A stretch of 64,000 nucleotides of DNA from Glandiceps talaboti (Eukaryota > Hemichordata > Enteropneusta > Spengelidae), in the NCBI RefSeq assembly GCF_964340395.1, contig NC_135559.1, forward strand, positions 5,124,501 to 5,188,500, read 5' to 3'. This document shows positions 13,901 through 26,013 of the stretch, piece after piece; positions within the stretch are counted from its first letter, which is position 1; the number at the start of each line of letters is the position of its first letter. Both the position numbers and the translations under genes were made by a program. Under the pieces are notes generated by a model. It did no database searches and was not told the origin of the DNA. It saw nothing but the letters and a program-made list of their open reading frames with translations.

Positions 13901-16900
13901 TATTTCTATCAGCATTATAGTACTTAAGTCGATGTTTACAAAATGATTCCAGCATCCTCAGACCTGCTGTAGTACCTGGTGAAGCCCAGTCCACCTCAGC
14001 CACTGTACGATCAACTTCCAAACTTGTTTCAGCAGCTTCCCAATCCACAGGCTGAGAATAATAATGATAAAAATAACGTTGGTTTTTATATAGCACTTTC
14101 CCACTCTGTGCTCAAAGTGCTTTACAATTATTACCCTTGGTACAGATCTATAGCAGCACAATGGCCCTTTATACTTCCCCCAACTCCCTGGGGAGCATAC
14201 AATCCATGGTTGCCTTTATAAGTGCATAGGATTAAAGCATTCACATTGCAACCTCTATCCTACCAAGTCCCAATTGCAATTAAACAGCTGGGTTGCGACA
14301 CAATCAAAATTCTAATTTTGTTCAAGGACTTTAGCCATTCAGAAACAAATGGCAGTGATGGGGCTCGAACCTGCAACCTGCAGATTCCAAGCCCACCATT
14401 TGACCATCAGAACACCACTAATTAACAAACAATGAATATACAGATAAAATGATAATGTCAAAATAGCTCTGAACCATAAATGTGCAATTGTGCATTTTAT
14501 GTGATTCTCTTTTTTAGGACAAGAATCTCATTATTTGAAAGAGTTTCACAACCTAGGCATGTCTTATCATCATGCATTTTCTTGGTTTACACCATGACTT
14601 CTGCTCCATGTGCTACACATACATTCCTGTAGGTGCATGTGAGAAAAAAATTTTGACCCTCTCATCTAGTGTGACATAAAATGTTGTAGGTACTGATTAA
14701 GGTGATTCAAAAGCTTTAATTTCTACCAACATATGACAGCCAATCAAATTTGTCATTGTACACTAACCTCTGCTTTGGATTTGAATTTGTAAGGATGCTG
14801 TATGATTGGTGGAAACTCTGTGAGGTAAGTAGATAGTTGGTTTTGAATCTTGGTACGAATAGTTCTGGCACTGTACTCTTGTTTAGGTGATGCCTCCCAG
14901 CATGGTACAACATTATGGGCGTCAATCTATAACATAGAACATAAATGTAATGTTTCTGTACCAACTAATGTACCTGAGTACTCATATATAGAAGAAGTTT
15001 TGATACATAGTTCACCGGGTAGTAAAAAAATTCAGTAAATACATTATTTTTTGGTTGGCTTTTTAGTTTCACTTAATATCTCACCTGATAATCTTTGCAC
15101 TTGTCAAGACACTTGTCAAGACACAAAGATTAGATGTAATGTCACCACAGGATTTTACCCATCAACCCTTGTTGGAAATCCCCAAAGTAGCTGAACACAT
15201 ACAGATCTATAAGACTTCACAGTTGAAAATGTTCCCAAGGTGCTATTTTATCACCCAGTCATATTTAAGTTAATAGTGTACAAAAGGCAAACATATGACA
15301 TACTGGGCTTTTCCTTTTACAAAATGTCAATTCAAATGAATTCAAATGGATTTGCTTCCCTAGTGCGCTGTCTGGGTATGACTCCATGAGAGATATTTGA
15401 TAAACTGTTCTGTAACATACTTTGGGCAGCACCACAAACATTCACTATTCTGGCTTCAGTTGGAAACACAACAATGTAGCATATGACATATACACATACT
15501 AAAATTTGATTCTCACCTGGCAGAAAGGAACACTGTCTTTCAATTTATCAGTTACATCTTTGACCCATTTAGATGGTACACGAAGTGGTGAAAAATCAGT
15601 TACAACACCTCCAATACTGTAAGTCTTGACAAAGTCTGGTAACACCTCACTAGCATGGCCAAGTAACAGGTGAAAGTTTATATATAGTCCATTCAATGCC
15701 TGAAATTAAGGTGAAATGAGTTAGCCACTTGTATTTATAATGAATAATATTAATCTGTATTTTTACTGGATAGTTCTTTAAGCATATAAACACTTGTCTC
15801 CAAAGAAGTCCAGTGAGGGCCATCCCTCATGGGTTCAGTGTTAATGTAAGAGGAAACCTGATTACCCAGGGAAAACCTGTGTTGTTCAGTAAAGTCAAAC
15901 TGAACGACACTCTTCTTACTTACAGCATGGTAAATTTAATCAAACCCTGAATGGCTTCGAACCCTGTCTGCAGCGGTAAGACTAAGAGGAAAGTGCCAGT
16001 GATTTAACCACTCAGCAACTAACAACCCTTCATACCATCAGAGACCCGAGGGATCTAAACTTGATCTCTTAACAGGGCCACAACTTTATACAACACATGT
16101 ATTCTCATGCATCATGGCCATGAAAATAAAGATTACAACTCAAAGAGTTGGCAGTAAATTTCTGTTACTGTTCAGACACTGACATGTGATAGCATGCAAG
16201 CATACAAAATGATACATTTGATCTTCCCTTGAACTCAAATCAACGTACCTAGATTCAAGCGTAAAAATGCTGGTTTGTGTTCACAGTGAGATAAAATATA
16301 ATATTTTATTTCATGTGCATTATCAGTGCCTATATTTTGTTAGTGTAATTTGTAATAAAAACTATTGTGTGAGATGTATAAACATTGTGCTGCCTCATTG
16401 AAACTCTTTAAAGTCTTTCTGGTTTGATAGTACATGGTTTTCACTATTGCTATGACTTACGGTATATAATGACCATTTAAATAATATTCAGGGTTTACAT
16501 TAATTTTCACTTTGATAAGTTTACCTGTTCCACTTCTTGTAAACCTTTCAGCATAAATCCATACTGTCTTATTGTTGCATCTAAGAACTTTGGGACCAGA
16601 CAAAAACACACATGTAGAGGTACTTTCTGTTTGATTGCAAGTCTTTGTGCATACAGTAGTGCCCAGTTATCTGTGGAAACACATGTCATATCAAAGGAAT
16701 ATACATTATAATTCATGCAAATGAGTTTGAAAACAACTAATTATGCATATAAATTTAGATAAACAATATAATTTATGCAAATGAGTTAATTAAGTAAAAA
16801 TATGCAGAGAACAATTTATTTGAATGATTCCAATTATACAACTTAAGCAAATTATTTAAATAATTATAATTATGCAAATACAATTTATGCAAATGAGGAT

Positions 16901-17505
16901 ATGTTTGCAAATGAGTTCAACTGATACACCTTGAGCAACTCGCACATTTATATGAAGTGACGCATTTAAAAAATACTACCACAGACAAACATGTGATGAT
17001 AGCTAAGTACAGGAAAGTCTTAGTAACCTTATCAGATTAGACTAAGTCATGATGGGGTGTCCTCCCACATCCACTTAAGATTGAAAACAGAGACAAGCTG
17101 GAAACTATACAGCAGGCCAGTGAGGGTTGAGTATGTGACACATCATATTTGACAGTCGAGGCTTGAAACCTTGGCCTTTCAATAAGTATATATTCAAGAA
17201 TTCTCATTTTTAATTTTGTCCTTACCTTGTACCCGTTGATCTCTGGACATCCAATAGACAATACCACCATTATCATCAGGCATCTCTCCAACATCACCAA
17301 GTAATCGGACTCGTTTCTTGTTAAATTTGAACTCTTTCACAGACCCAGCAATAGATTTCCTCTTTGCATTAATCCTATCAATAAAGTCTTCAGGTACATC
17401 ATTGTTTTCTATCTTAACACTACCTTGTTTGACATCATTCTCACTTGCTCCGTTTGACTGTCCATCACTTTCTAACTTGACTTTCTTCTTTGCTGGTTCT
17501 GACAT
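10926..17505 (-). CDS. phr: Class II CPD (cyclobutane pyrimidine dimer) photolyase, complete, 9 coding exons
   Basis: Flavoprotein that splits UV-induced cyclobutane pyrimidine dimers using blue light and reduced FAD. Coding exons in transcript order: 17226-17505, 16525-16670, 15517-15699, 14768-14926, 13853-14051, 13084-13236, 12413-12534, 11635-11794, 10926-11074. All junctions are GT-AG and phase-consistent, giving 1,551 nt (516 aa), the normal size for animal class II enzymes. Class II hallmarks: [18 protein letters not shown] (about 85-102), VDAHN-like [10 protein letters not shown] (about 204), SPWFHFG before the FAD-binding helices, [12 protein letters not shown] (about 355), DDLWNAAQ (407-414), [18 protein letters not shown], and [13 protein letters not shown] followed by [16 protein letters not shown]. 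The start is the ATG at 17503-17505 (A at -3); upstream in-frame codons to 17583 contain no ATG. Residues 5-12 (AKKKVKLE) look like a nuclear localisation signal. Splice-junction and stop-region repeats are described separately. Confidence 0.97.
12026..12425 (-). repeat. 10 x 40-bp tandem array of the exon 7 end plus 5' splice site (photolyase intron 7)
   Basis: Ten units start at 12026 and then every 40 bp to 12386. In transcript sense each unit contains GCAGCACAG followed by GTTGGTGTTTG, which is the exon 7 end and its donor. The true junction (12413) is in the first transcribed unit. The nine others lie in the intron. Copies are nearly identical; one base differs in the unit beginning at 12226. 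A partial copy lies at 12001-12012. Confidence 0.96.
12749..12999 (+). repeat. Dispersed repeat, second copy at 61358-61580
   Basis: Shares 'caatctgtcatttt', 'atggcagatatcagcatg', 'tgtagatattt' and 'gctcatctca' blocks in the same order and orientation with 61358-61580. No coding potential. Probably an old non-autonomous element in photolyase intron 6. Confidence 0.75.
13617..13672 (+). repeat. (GACA)n microsatellite
   Basis: About 55 bp of imperfect GACA repeats in photolyase intron 5. Confidence 0.9.
14075..14418 (-). mobile_element. tRNA-derived SINE, full length, inserted next to photolyase exon 5
   Basis: On the minus strand the head (14418-14351) reads like a tRNA: GTGGTGTTCTGATGGTC, then a Pol III B box GGTTCGAGCCC (14361-14371). 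The body ends with 'ttgtaaagcactttgag' and 'agtgctatataaa', the LINE-tail-like 3' end common to many metazoan SINEs, then an ATT-rich tail. The tail ends within about 25 bases of the exon 5 acceptor at 14052-14053. Confidence 0.75.
15790..16022 (-). mobile_element. tRNA-derived SINE in photolyase intron 2
   Basis: The minus-strand head (16022-15950) has an A-box-like TGAGTGGTTAA and a perfect B box GGTTCGAAGCC. The body includes 'ttactgaacaacacagg' and 'ccctgggtaatcagg'. A related body without the tRNA head lies at about 54235-54385. It has a long insertion between the boxes, like a Leu/Ser-type tRNA ancestor. Confidence 0.65.
16700..16920 (-). repeat. Cluster of ATGCAAAT octamers in photolyase intron 1
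   Basis: At least four 'atgcaaatgag' or 'atgcaaat' motifs occur between 16713 and 16915 within degenerate AT-rich repeats. The same octamer clusters again near 42190-42360 and 47320-47345. Confidence 0.55.
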
Positions 17506-18069
17506 GTTAATAACACCGGTGTAAAACCTGACTTGATTGATCACATATATTTGAGTCGGTACTTTGATATTCTGCTTGAACAATGTCAGTATCCTTGCCA
17601 GGTTTGAGTAAAAGTTGACCAGAATCTTATGTTTCTTTATAAATATCAGTTATTATGCCCTGAAAAAAATAACAGTAAACAGTAACAGTTACCATAGTTA
17701 AGGTTTGTGACAAATTTATGACAAATTTATAGACGTAAACTAATATATAATATTAGTTTGCATTACTGGCCATCTTCTCTTGATACCTTGTGTCCGTTCC
17801 ACTCCACTGAGTAAACAAGTTCACACAAAAGTTTGTTGATTTTCATGATTTTAGATACTTTTTTATTAACCACTTTTGCACTATATAAGCATAATTATAC
17901 ATTCTGATTATGTCTGGCTGCCACTTCCAAGTGTCTTAGCTATTCCAGACAGTGTGAGATTGTGAGTGAGACCAATATTACACCATAGTCTCACAATCAC
18001 ATTTTCACACACATTCCCTATGTCATTTTTGCATTCTTTTATCATGTCATGTTCTTTTCAATTAATAAG

Positions 18070-18107
18070 AATGATTGATTGACTGACTGATTGACTGACT
18101 GACTGAC

Positions 18108-18138
<31 letters not shown>

Positions 18139-18139
18139 C

Positions 18140-18192
<53 letters not shown>

Positions 18193-18200
18193 TGATTGCA
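18070..18200 (+). repeat. (GATT)n/(GACT)n microsatellite
   Basis: About 130 bp of tetranucleotide repeats within the predicted first intron of the photolyase. Confidence 0.95.
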
Positions 18201-18456
18201 AAATGTACAGTGTAGTTCACTTGTATTAGCTATCTCTGTGGTATTATCTCGTTCAACTCCCGGGGTTCAACTCCCAGCTAGCTGTATCGTGCTATGGATG
18301 TAAACGCTACGAGGTTCGACACGTCTGCTCGTCGGACATAAAAAAAAGTTACATCTAATGGACAAAGACCAGAAAAAGAAAAGTTTATTGCCAACACAGC
18401 CCACAAGCCATCGTGTAGGGTTAGGTAGCCTGAAAGACCCTGGCGTTCCTTCCGTT

Positions 18457-18464
18457 TTACATAA
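18457..18464. promoter_or_regulatory. D-box (PAR-bZIP) motif TTACATAA
   Basis: Exact TTAYGTAA match on the minus strand, about 140 bases inside predicted intron 1 of the photolyase. One of three within 290 bp. Confidence 0.4.
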
Positions 18465-18494
18465 TGTACATAGGTTGGGTATGTCAAAATATTC

Positions 18495-18502
18495 TTACGT
18501 AA
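18495..18502. promoter_or_regulatory. D-box (PAR-bZIP) motif TTACGTAA
   Basis: Palindromic optimum PAR-bZIP site, about 105 bases inside predicted intron 1 of the photolyase. Confidence 0.45.
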
Positions 18503-18734
18503 TATGTTTGGCAGTGGCTGGCTGAACAGCTCAACCGCGCGTTTGTACGACTGTGTGTAATTACCAATGCGTCTGAGCACACACGTACAATTTCTTTTAG
18601 CTTACCTTAGTCCTGATAACTGGACCCGAGAAGAACCAGTAAAGACAGATCAGCTGTGTTTTCACTTGCAACGTGCACTTCACGTTTATAGTCACGTTTG
18701 TTTGGGTACTCCTAGCTTACTTATTATTAATTCA

Positions 18735-18742
18735 TTATGTAA
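18735..18742. promoter_or_regulatory. D-box (PAR-bZIP) motif TTATGTAA
   Basis: Third exact TTAYGTAA match, lying just upstream of the predicted first exon, where the promoter would be. Confidence 0.4.
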
Positions 18743-19886
18743 GTAAGTGCTCTCAAGCTCCTTAAGTTCAGGATGTTTAACCAGTGACCTGGACTTGCAT
18801 GCTCTTGAAAGACGGTGGACTTTTCACTCTCTATTTGAGATAAAAATGTGTTAAACACTTTGTGTGAAATAACGACCTGTGTGAGTAATTGCGAACAGTC
18901 GGATGAACACTAAGGCGAGCTGCAATAATTGTAGTGTTACTTTTGACTTTAAAAAAACCCAGAATAAAGCCAAAAAAAGAAAAAGAAAAAAAAGAGTAAA
19001 ATGTTTGTTATTGTATGTAAAATAACAAAATTTCAATGTATTGAGTTACAAACACGGACTTGGTATATATTTCTATTTAAAAAAAGTAAACAAAAAGTAA
19101 CAAATAAACAAAAACAAAACACGTGTAAACATATACAAAGCTCTTTTTCAAACCCTAGACTTGTTCAAGTAATCTAATTCAAATCTGATGTGGTGCAAGT
19201 GGTTAGATGTCTTTATTTACCTCTATTTCCATCATGTTATGTTGTTTGTTTTGTTCCGCCGCGGCCGAGTGATCGACGCCTTCCCATACAGTAACAGTGG
19301 ATAATGCAGCAACACCAATCTCTGCCAGTACCAAATTCTCCCTTGCTGGAGACATTTGGGACAAAAGAATTATTCCGACGTACATGTGTTCAACGTCTAC
19401 TCAGGATCTGCTCATCTCACCACCAGTATGTCGTCATGAGTTTTACACGGAGTGGTAGATGCATTAGAATGTCCTTCTATCAACTTTTCAATTATAAAAT
19501 GTGTACTCCAGTTAATTTTCTTCGTAATTCGTAAATTTTTATTTTCATCGTAAATGTAAAAATTGAAAATTTATCTTCGTAATTTGTAATGCAATACTTT
19601 TTTTCTTCTACTGTAAATCGTACTGGGGACACCCTTTCCTATCCTCAATTTACAGTACAATGTACTATAATTCAAACTCATGGAGTTGTACAAAGTACAA
19701 ATATCGAACATATTGTTGAATACATGCATTTTTGAAATGAATATTCAACAACTATGCTTTAAACTTCGCAACAACCCTGAAGATCTGAAGCTGTAATCAC
19801 GGTGTATTATTTTCATGAGTAACAAGTAAAGCTATACCCAAAATAATATCAGAAGGAATGCCATGCCAGATGAAACTATTTGACAA

Positions 19887-19987
<101 letters not shown>

Positions 19988-21971
19988 GTATCGACTTCAC
20001 ACGTAGACAATGCAAATTACAAGTACTAGACTATATAATTTGATGCATATAAACTTGTTTGACTTACGGTTAACGGTTGATGACCAATTCACACTGACGG
20101 CGATCAACCACTTTTGAAGATGATAATGATGAATGTACTATATAATAGGGATAGGAACACATTAAAAACTTGTTACTTTTCACTTCTATTCCAGTCCGGA
20201 TAAGTCCTTTTTTGTACCCAGATTTGAGTCACTCCACAAACCACCTGTTACAGTGCATTGTGGATGCAAATATTATCATAAGGACATGCTACTCGTAAAA
20301 TCCAATCTGATACCGTGTACAGGGTGCAATTTCTTTTTGGCTGTTACGTTTACTGTCGTTTTTTTTCCTTTTGTGAGATGTATGTAATGAACACTCGCCA
20401 AAGAACAAACGACTCTAAACATAACAGCCAAAAAGAAGTGCGCTGTACGTGTACACTGCACCTGGTAGCACTATAACATGATAATTCACTAACAACTAAT
20501 TTACATACAAAGTAAACCCTCACTGATTTACATACAACATACAAATGTTTTGTCTTTGGGTCAATCCTAAGTCAATGTCCAGGTTAACATACTTTCACTA
20601 AATACGTCACCGCTTTATGACTGCAGATGACGTTCCAGATTAATTTCGGAAATTCCGATGGCTTTCGGAAAACGGTGTTTTTTTTTTACATTTCAAAGCA
20701 AAACAAGCATTAAACACAGAATGTATATGTCCTAATATTACTTAAACTTTTTATTAATCTTTATTTTGTTGAAACTGATCAACGTTTGAAATTCAACTTT
20801 GGCCAAAATAATGAACGTTATTTTTGCAATGGCCACTGGAAAAATATTGGCCATTATTTTATAGATATACTTAATCAATATAAAGATGAACGTAAAAGAA
20901 CGTCACTTATTCAAGCATCCAATCTTTTTGGTCATAGACTTTTTGTTGAATCGTTCGCTCTTTGCAATTGGTCTGTGCTTACAAAGAATATGCTAAAGTT
21001 TTCTTTCACATTTGAGTAAAATAAGGAATATAAGAGCTTAATATATTTGGATTGAGAAGTGGGAAGAACATATTAAGGAATGGTTGAAGTTGAAAAACTG
21101 AAGGTTTATAGTTTATGGTTCTTTTCAAATCACATCGTCGCAAACCTCGGCCTCGATTACGGCACCGTCGAAAACGCTAAGTGTAGCGGAAGAAATCACA
21201 GCTCTGGTTCGCGAGAATGTCCAAATCATAAATTTGACTGCAGCTAAAGAAAGACTGGCAGGAAACTGACGACAAACACTTACGTGACAAATGCATGGAC
21301 ATGTACAAATATCAATGGAATTAATGAAATATCGTAACACACATACTGTATGACCTCATTAATGACGTTATGTTTACACAAATGCAACATTATATTCAAT
21401 TTGTTCATTTTTTTTAAATCAGTCAAAACTGTTTGTCAGTCTATCATGCAAACACATGAAAACAAAATTGATTGATTGTAAACATTTTTATTTGCAAAAA
21501 CACAGTATAAATGCAGTCAGAAGCCTAAAAAAATGATTGGTTGCTTCCAGTTACCTGAGCAAACCTAGTTTTTTGTGAAGTCTCACCAGAAATAGTGGAT
21601 GAGGAAAATGACATCAACTTAAAAAGACACTATAAAACTATTCGTCCAATTTGTAATGGCTGTACACGTGATTGGAAGAAATAAACAGCACAGAAACCAT
21701 TTGGAAAACAATGGAAAACCTGAACTAGACACTCACACATGAAAAAAAAATATCTACCTACCCCCACCTATTCTAAAATTGAGTGTAATCGGAATCACAC
21801 AATATTTTTTATTAGGCCTTAGCTTGTTGAAACAAAGACAACCAATCATTACTGCCTTGCCAACATCCAATATCAGACATAGATTACAATAGATCTGGTA
21901 GGGATGGCAGTGTTTTAGCACAAGAACTGAGGTTCAACATGATACAGACATCTATATGCAGCAAGGTTTAT

Positions 21972-22034
21972 CTGTGTATGTATGTATGTATGTATGTATG
22001 TATGTATGTATGTATGTATGTATGTATGTATGTA

Positions 22035-22071
<37 letters not shown>

Positions 22072-22240
22072 ATGTATGTATGTATGTATGCGTGTGTGTA
22101 TGTATGTATGTATGTATGTATGTATGTATGTATGTATGTATGCATGTATACATTCATACATACATACATACATACATACATACATACATACATACATACA
22201 TACTATATGTATGTGTGTATATATGTATGTGCGTGCGTGC

Positions 22241-22273
<33 letters not shown>
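21972..22273 (+). repeat. Compound (TATG)n/(TG)n/(CATA)n microsatellite
   Basis: TATG runs with TG interruptions on the left half switch near 22155 to CATA runs, making a large palindromic arrangement, then (TG)n. Located just downstream of the BTB-ZF gene 1 stop. Confidence 0.95.
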
Positions 22274-22277
<4 letters not shown>

Positions 22278-22380
22278 CAACTTAAAGTGAAAAAACACCA
22301 GATAGATGGATTTCAAAGACAGAAATAAGTCTGAGTTGACTTGTTCTTCTTAAAGTAGATGTACTTAGTTTACTTATAGG

Positions 22381-25349
22381 TTAACATGTCTCTAGTATGC
22401 TTTCTATAGTAGTATCAATTTCCACATCTGTTTGTTGGGAAGTAAACAACGACATCTGATTCGCTTCCACATTGTGAGTCTTCAAATGTCTTTTTACTCT
22501 TTGCTTTGTACCAAATCCCTTTCCACATACAGGACAGGGATAGGAAGGCTTGGCCTCTGAAGAATGGATATTCTTTTCATGTTTGCGTAAGGCATGAACA
22601 ACTTTAAAGGCCTTGCCACAGATGTCACACGAGTGAGGGCGCTCATCGTTATGTGTCAAGAGATGCCCCTGTAAACCCCATTTTTGAGGATACGATTTTC
22701 CACAAATATCACACAGAAATGGCCTTTCATTGCTGTGGGTGTATGCTTGATGTTTTGCAACAGCTGAGAGACTAGAGTAAAGTTTACCGCATTCAGAACA
22801 TGCATATTTTCTTTCTTTGGTATGACTTTCAGTATGTACCTTGAGTTGACTTCGGATGTAAAATACTTTATCACAGAACGTACATTTGTATTGCACTTCA
22901 GGATTATGTGTATGAACTTCAGGGTGTTTTGACCGTTCGTGATACCACAATGAACCCCGCACGGAGAAATGCAAGTCACAGTATTTACACTTATGAGGTT
23001 TCTTCCCCTCATGTGTATTAACATGTGCAGTAAAAGTTCGTTTAGTTTTTAAAACTTTTCCACATACTGTGCATTTGAAGGGAAGTTTTGGTTTCTTCTG
23101 CGTGTGTATTTTGTCATGGTGTCTTTTCCACGCATACTCTGTACTGAAATGTTCACCACACACTTGACATTTATATTTGTTTAAATTAACATGTTTAGAC
23201 TTCTCGTGATACCACAGCGTACCACGTACTGCGAAATGTTCATCACAATATCTACATTTGTATGTTTTCTTCCCTTCATGATTATTCATATGTGCAATCA
23301 AATTTCTCTTGCTCTTTAAAATTCTATCACACATCTTACACTTGAAAGAGGTTCTTGTTCCATGCACTTTCTTGTGTTCATTTAGATTTTTTCTTCTGCC
23401 GAATGATTTGCCACACAATTCACACAAATAGTGTTTCTCTTTTCCATGTGTAGCGTTGTGATCTCTAAGTTGCTCCTTGTTTTCAAATGAACGCTTACAT
23501 TCTTTACAAGTGAACATTCTGTTACATTTACCACGTCTGACGTGCTGCTCAAGCCCCATTTCAGATAGGAAAGTCCCCTTGCACATTTCACAACGCACCA
23601 AGGATGACTGGTGCATTGTAGTTACATGGATCCTTCGCTGAGTACCACTATCAAAGATTTGATCACATTTGTTACACTTGTGTTGACCTCCATTTTTGTG
23701 TTTACTCTGTTCATGCTGCCACAATGTACCCCTTATAGAGAACCGTTTCTCACAATACCTACATTGATAAGGTTTAATTCCCTTGTGTACATTAACATGT
23801 GCAATATAAGATCTCTTTGTGTTCAAAATTTTCCCACATGATGTACAAGTGTATGTAATATCATGTCGTCTTGTGTGTTTATCTAACAATTCTTTTTTGT
23901 GAAATGACTTTACACATCTCTGACACTTGTAATCCCCTTTCTTCTCACCGTCTTCAAGATGTTCTTTGGAGACTGTCTTTGTTTGGGAAACAGTTGCACA
24001 TTCTCCATGTGCAACTCCTTCGTGTACATCAAGTTCATACTTAGAAGTGAAAGTCTGTTCACATTCGCTGCATTCTAAAGCCTTTGGTAAATGATTCAGT
24101 TTTTCCATATGGCTGTCAAGTTGTGAGAGTGTGACAAAAGTTTCAGCACAAATTGTACACGTAAATGTCTTTGTTACTGTGTGTTCCTCCATATGTTGTA
24201 ATATTGTAGACTTTTTAGAAAAATGTTGGTGACAGAGTTTGCACTGATACTGCTTCAGTTCTGGATGTTTTCTCAAATGTCTTTTATAGCTTTTTTTCAG
24301 TGTATAGGTCTTCCCACACAACTGGCACTCATATATATTATTGTCCTGCTGGCATTTAGAAGTCACACACTGTTTGTCTTCACCAAATTCACAGTCCTTA
24401 GGAAAATGATTCAGTTTTTTCAGATGGCTGTCAAGCTGAGAGAGAGTGACAAAACTTTCAGCACAAATTGTACACCCAAACTCCTTCGTTGTTTGGTGTT
24501 CCTCCATATGTTGTAAGATTATGGACTTTTTAGAAAAATGTTGGTCACAGAGTTTACACTGATATTGTTGCATTTCTGGATGTTTTCTGATATGTCGTTT
24601 ATAGCTTTGTTTCAGTGTGTAGGTCTTGTCACATAACTGACACTCGTATCTATAGTCGTCTTGCTGGCATTTTTCTTCTATTTTTGTTATTGCTTGAGTA
24701 TCAGGTACTTGTTTCTGGTCTTCCGGGAGTTCAGAACATCGTTTTGTTTCAAGTGATCCCCTGTGGTCTGAGTCATCAATGTCACGACCTTCATTTTCTT
24801 CACTGCTACATTGAGTTAAATTCGGTTGAACAGAACAGTTTTCATTTTTGTGATTAGTCATGCTATACTCAGAGGACAATGAAGTCACATTTGGATGAAC
24901 ATTTCTACTTAGCTGACCAAAGTTATCATCTCTGCCAGTGCAGCTGATTTGATCATCTATTATAGTATCTACACTTGGTTGAGAAACATTGTTTATTTCA
25001 TCTGTCTGCTCACAAATAAACTGTGCTGCATTTGGTCCAGCAGAGATGTTTTCATTGCTGTTGTCTTGTGTACATGCCTTTTCTTTGAGTGTACTATTTG
25101 CTTCAGTTGTCTTGTTGTGCTGTGTGTTGACGTCTTCTGATGAGTCTCCAACATTACTTTGTAATATAGATTTGTTTTCAAATAAACATGTAATTTTGAC
25201 TGGTGATATTTCACTGGTATGTGAACATCTATCATTCTTCTCCTCCTCTTCACCCTCCCCCTCCCCCTCATCATCATCATCATCATCATCATCATCACCA
25301 CTACCACCACCATCATTATCATCAGCAGCACCAGTAACATCATCATCAC

Positions 25350-25401
<52 letters not shown>

Positions 25402-26013
25402 TTCTTCTGCTGGTTTCCCTGGTAACAACTTTATAGATTCAACGTTTGGAACGTGATGTACTGGATTGTCTAGTTCATAAGTCACATGATCACTCCGGTG
25501 AGAGTGGTTCACACTTTCTACATTAGACTCACTCTGATTTCTAGGACTTCTATCAATACAAGAGTTCAAGTTTTCACCAACCCAATACTCAACTTTACCT
25601 TTTTCTTGATGACGAACCATCTTTAAATTTTTCTTTTTGAACTCTAAACAACCAAAACTAAGTTGATGGAATTGTAAATCATCTGAAATCTGTTGTAGAC
25701 ATTCAATGTTCTCCATATCAATCAGTATTTTCCCGGTGTACATAAAGTCAAGAACACTTTCTAGTGTATCAGCATTCGTGTTCTGGAAAGATTTTTGCAA
25801 TTCACTGCTACTTCTATCAGAAGATGACATGCTGTGAAATAATGGACTACAGCTTGCCAAGACAGCCTGATGACAAGGGAAAATTAAGTCCTCCACACAA
25901 AGCTCTATATCAGTGAATATTGCCTGCTTTCTGAATTCATTGAGTTTAGACATAATTGATATTGGTAGATTTGGAGTTTGGTATTCCATGTTTGATGAAG
26001 TGTTTGTTGCCAT
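22381..26013 (-). CDS. BTB/POZ and C2H2 zinc finger protein, gene 1 (1,210 aa)
   Basis: Single open coding exon from ATG (26011-26013) to TAA. The first ~120 residues form a BTB/POZ domain (TDIELCVEDLIFPCHQAVLASCSPLF ... LDFMYTGKI), a dimerisation and corepressor-binding module. An acidic tract follows (about 200-260; runs of Asp encoded by (GAT)n). From about 455 there are roughly 24 C2H2 fingers. Fingers 1-3 are repeated as fingers 4-6, and a two-finger unit ending in RGTLWxHExSKH recurs three times. The CX2C..H linkers are often not the TGEKP type, suggesting that many fingers are diverged. It is probably a nuclear DNA-binding transcription regulator; the target is unknown. A 5' acceptor (CATACAG) about 35 bases before the ATG implies a non-coding upstream exon. 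Paired head-to-head with gene 2 (29287). No orthologue recognised. Confidence 0.93.
25260..25400 (-). repeat. In-frame (GAT)n trinucleotide repeat inside BTB-ZF gene 1
   Basis: Two GAT runs (about 25268-25300 and 25345-25400) encode poly-aspartate. They are likely length-polymorphic, and any change in repeat number stays in frame. Confidence 0.93.

Larger units (their letters stand above)
17506..18606 (-). other. Predicted photolyase 5' UTR exons and first intron
   Basis: A good acceptor (TTTTTTTCAG before GGCATAAT) starts a 5' UTR segment at 17659, running into the ATG at 17505. A matching donor (GACTAAG before GTAAGC) ends a likely non-coding first exon at 18606. The transcription start would lie near 18650-18750. 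Inferred from splice signals only. Confidence 0.5.

Noticed and set aside
14351-14418. A functional tRNA gene
   Set aside because: The head has a B box, but acceptor-stem pairing and cloverleaf are not intact, and a SINE body with an ATT tail follows; the 15950-16022 head was rejected for the same reason.
17506-17583. N-terminally extended photolyase (mitochondrial presequence)
   Set aside because: The extended frame begins at TTG, not ATG; the first ATG is 17503-17505 with a good context and an NLS-like start.
18278-18580. 100-codon minus-strand frame upstream of the photolyase
   Set aside because: It begins at GTG, has no recognisable domain and lies in the predicted first intron.
20786-21019. 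77-codon + strand frame
   Set aside because: Begins at TTG; no domain recognised. It could be a transposon relic, but I cannot support it.
21915-22328. MYVC/IHTY repeat proteins on both strands
   Set aside because: Translations of TATG and CATA microsatellites; the same applies to 1757-2014, 19797-20043, 35983-36557, 37106-37436 and 52814-53169.
24993-25456. Poly-Met and poly-Ser frames opposite or beside BTB-ZF gene 1
   Set aside because: Shadow frames of the GAT repeat that encodes poly-Asp in the real gene.
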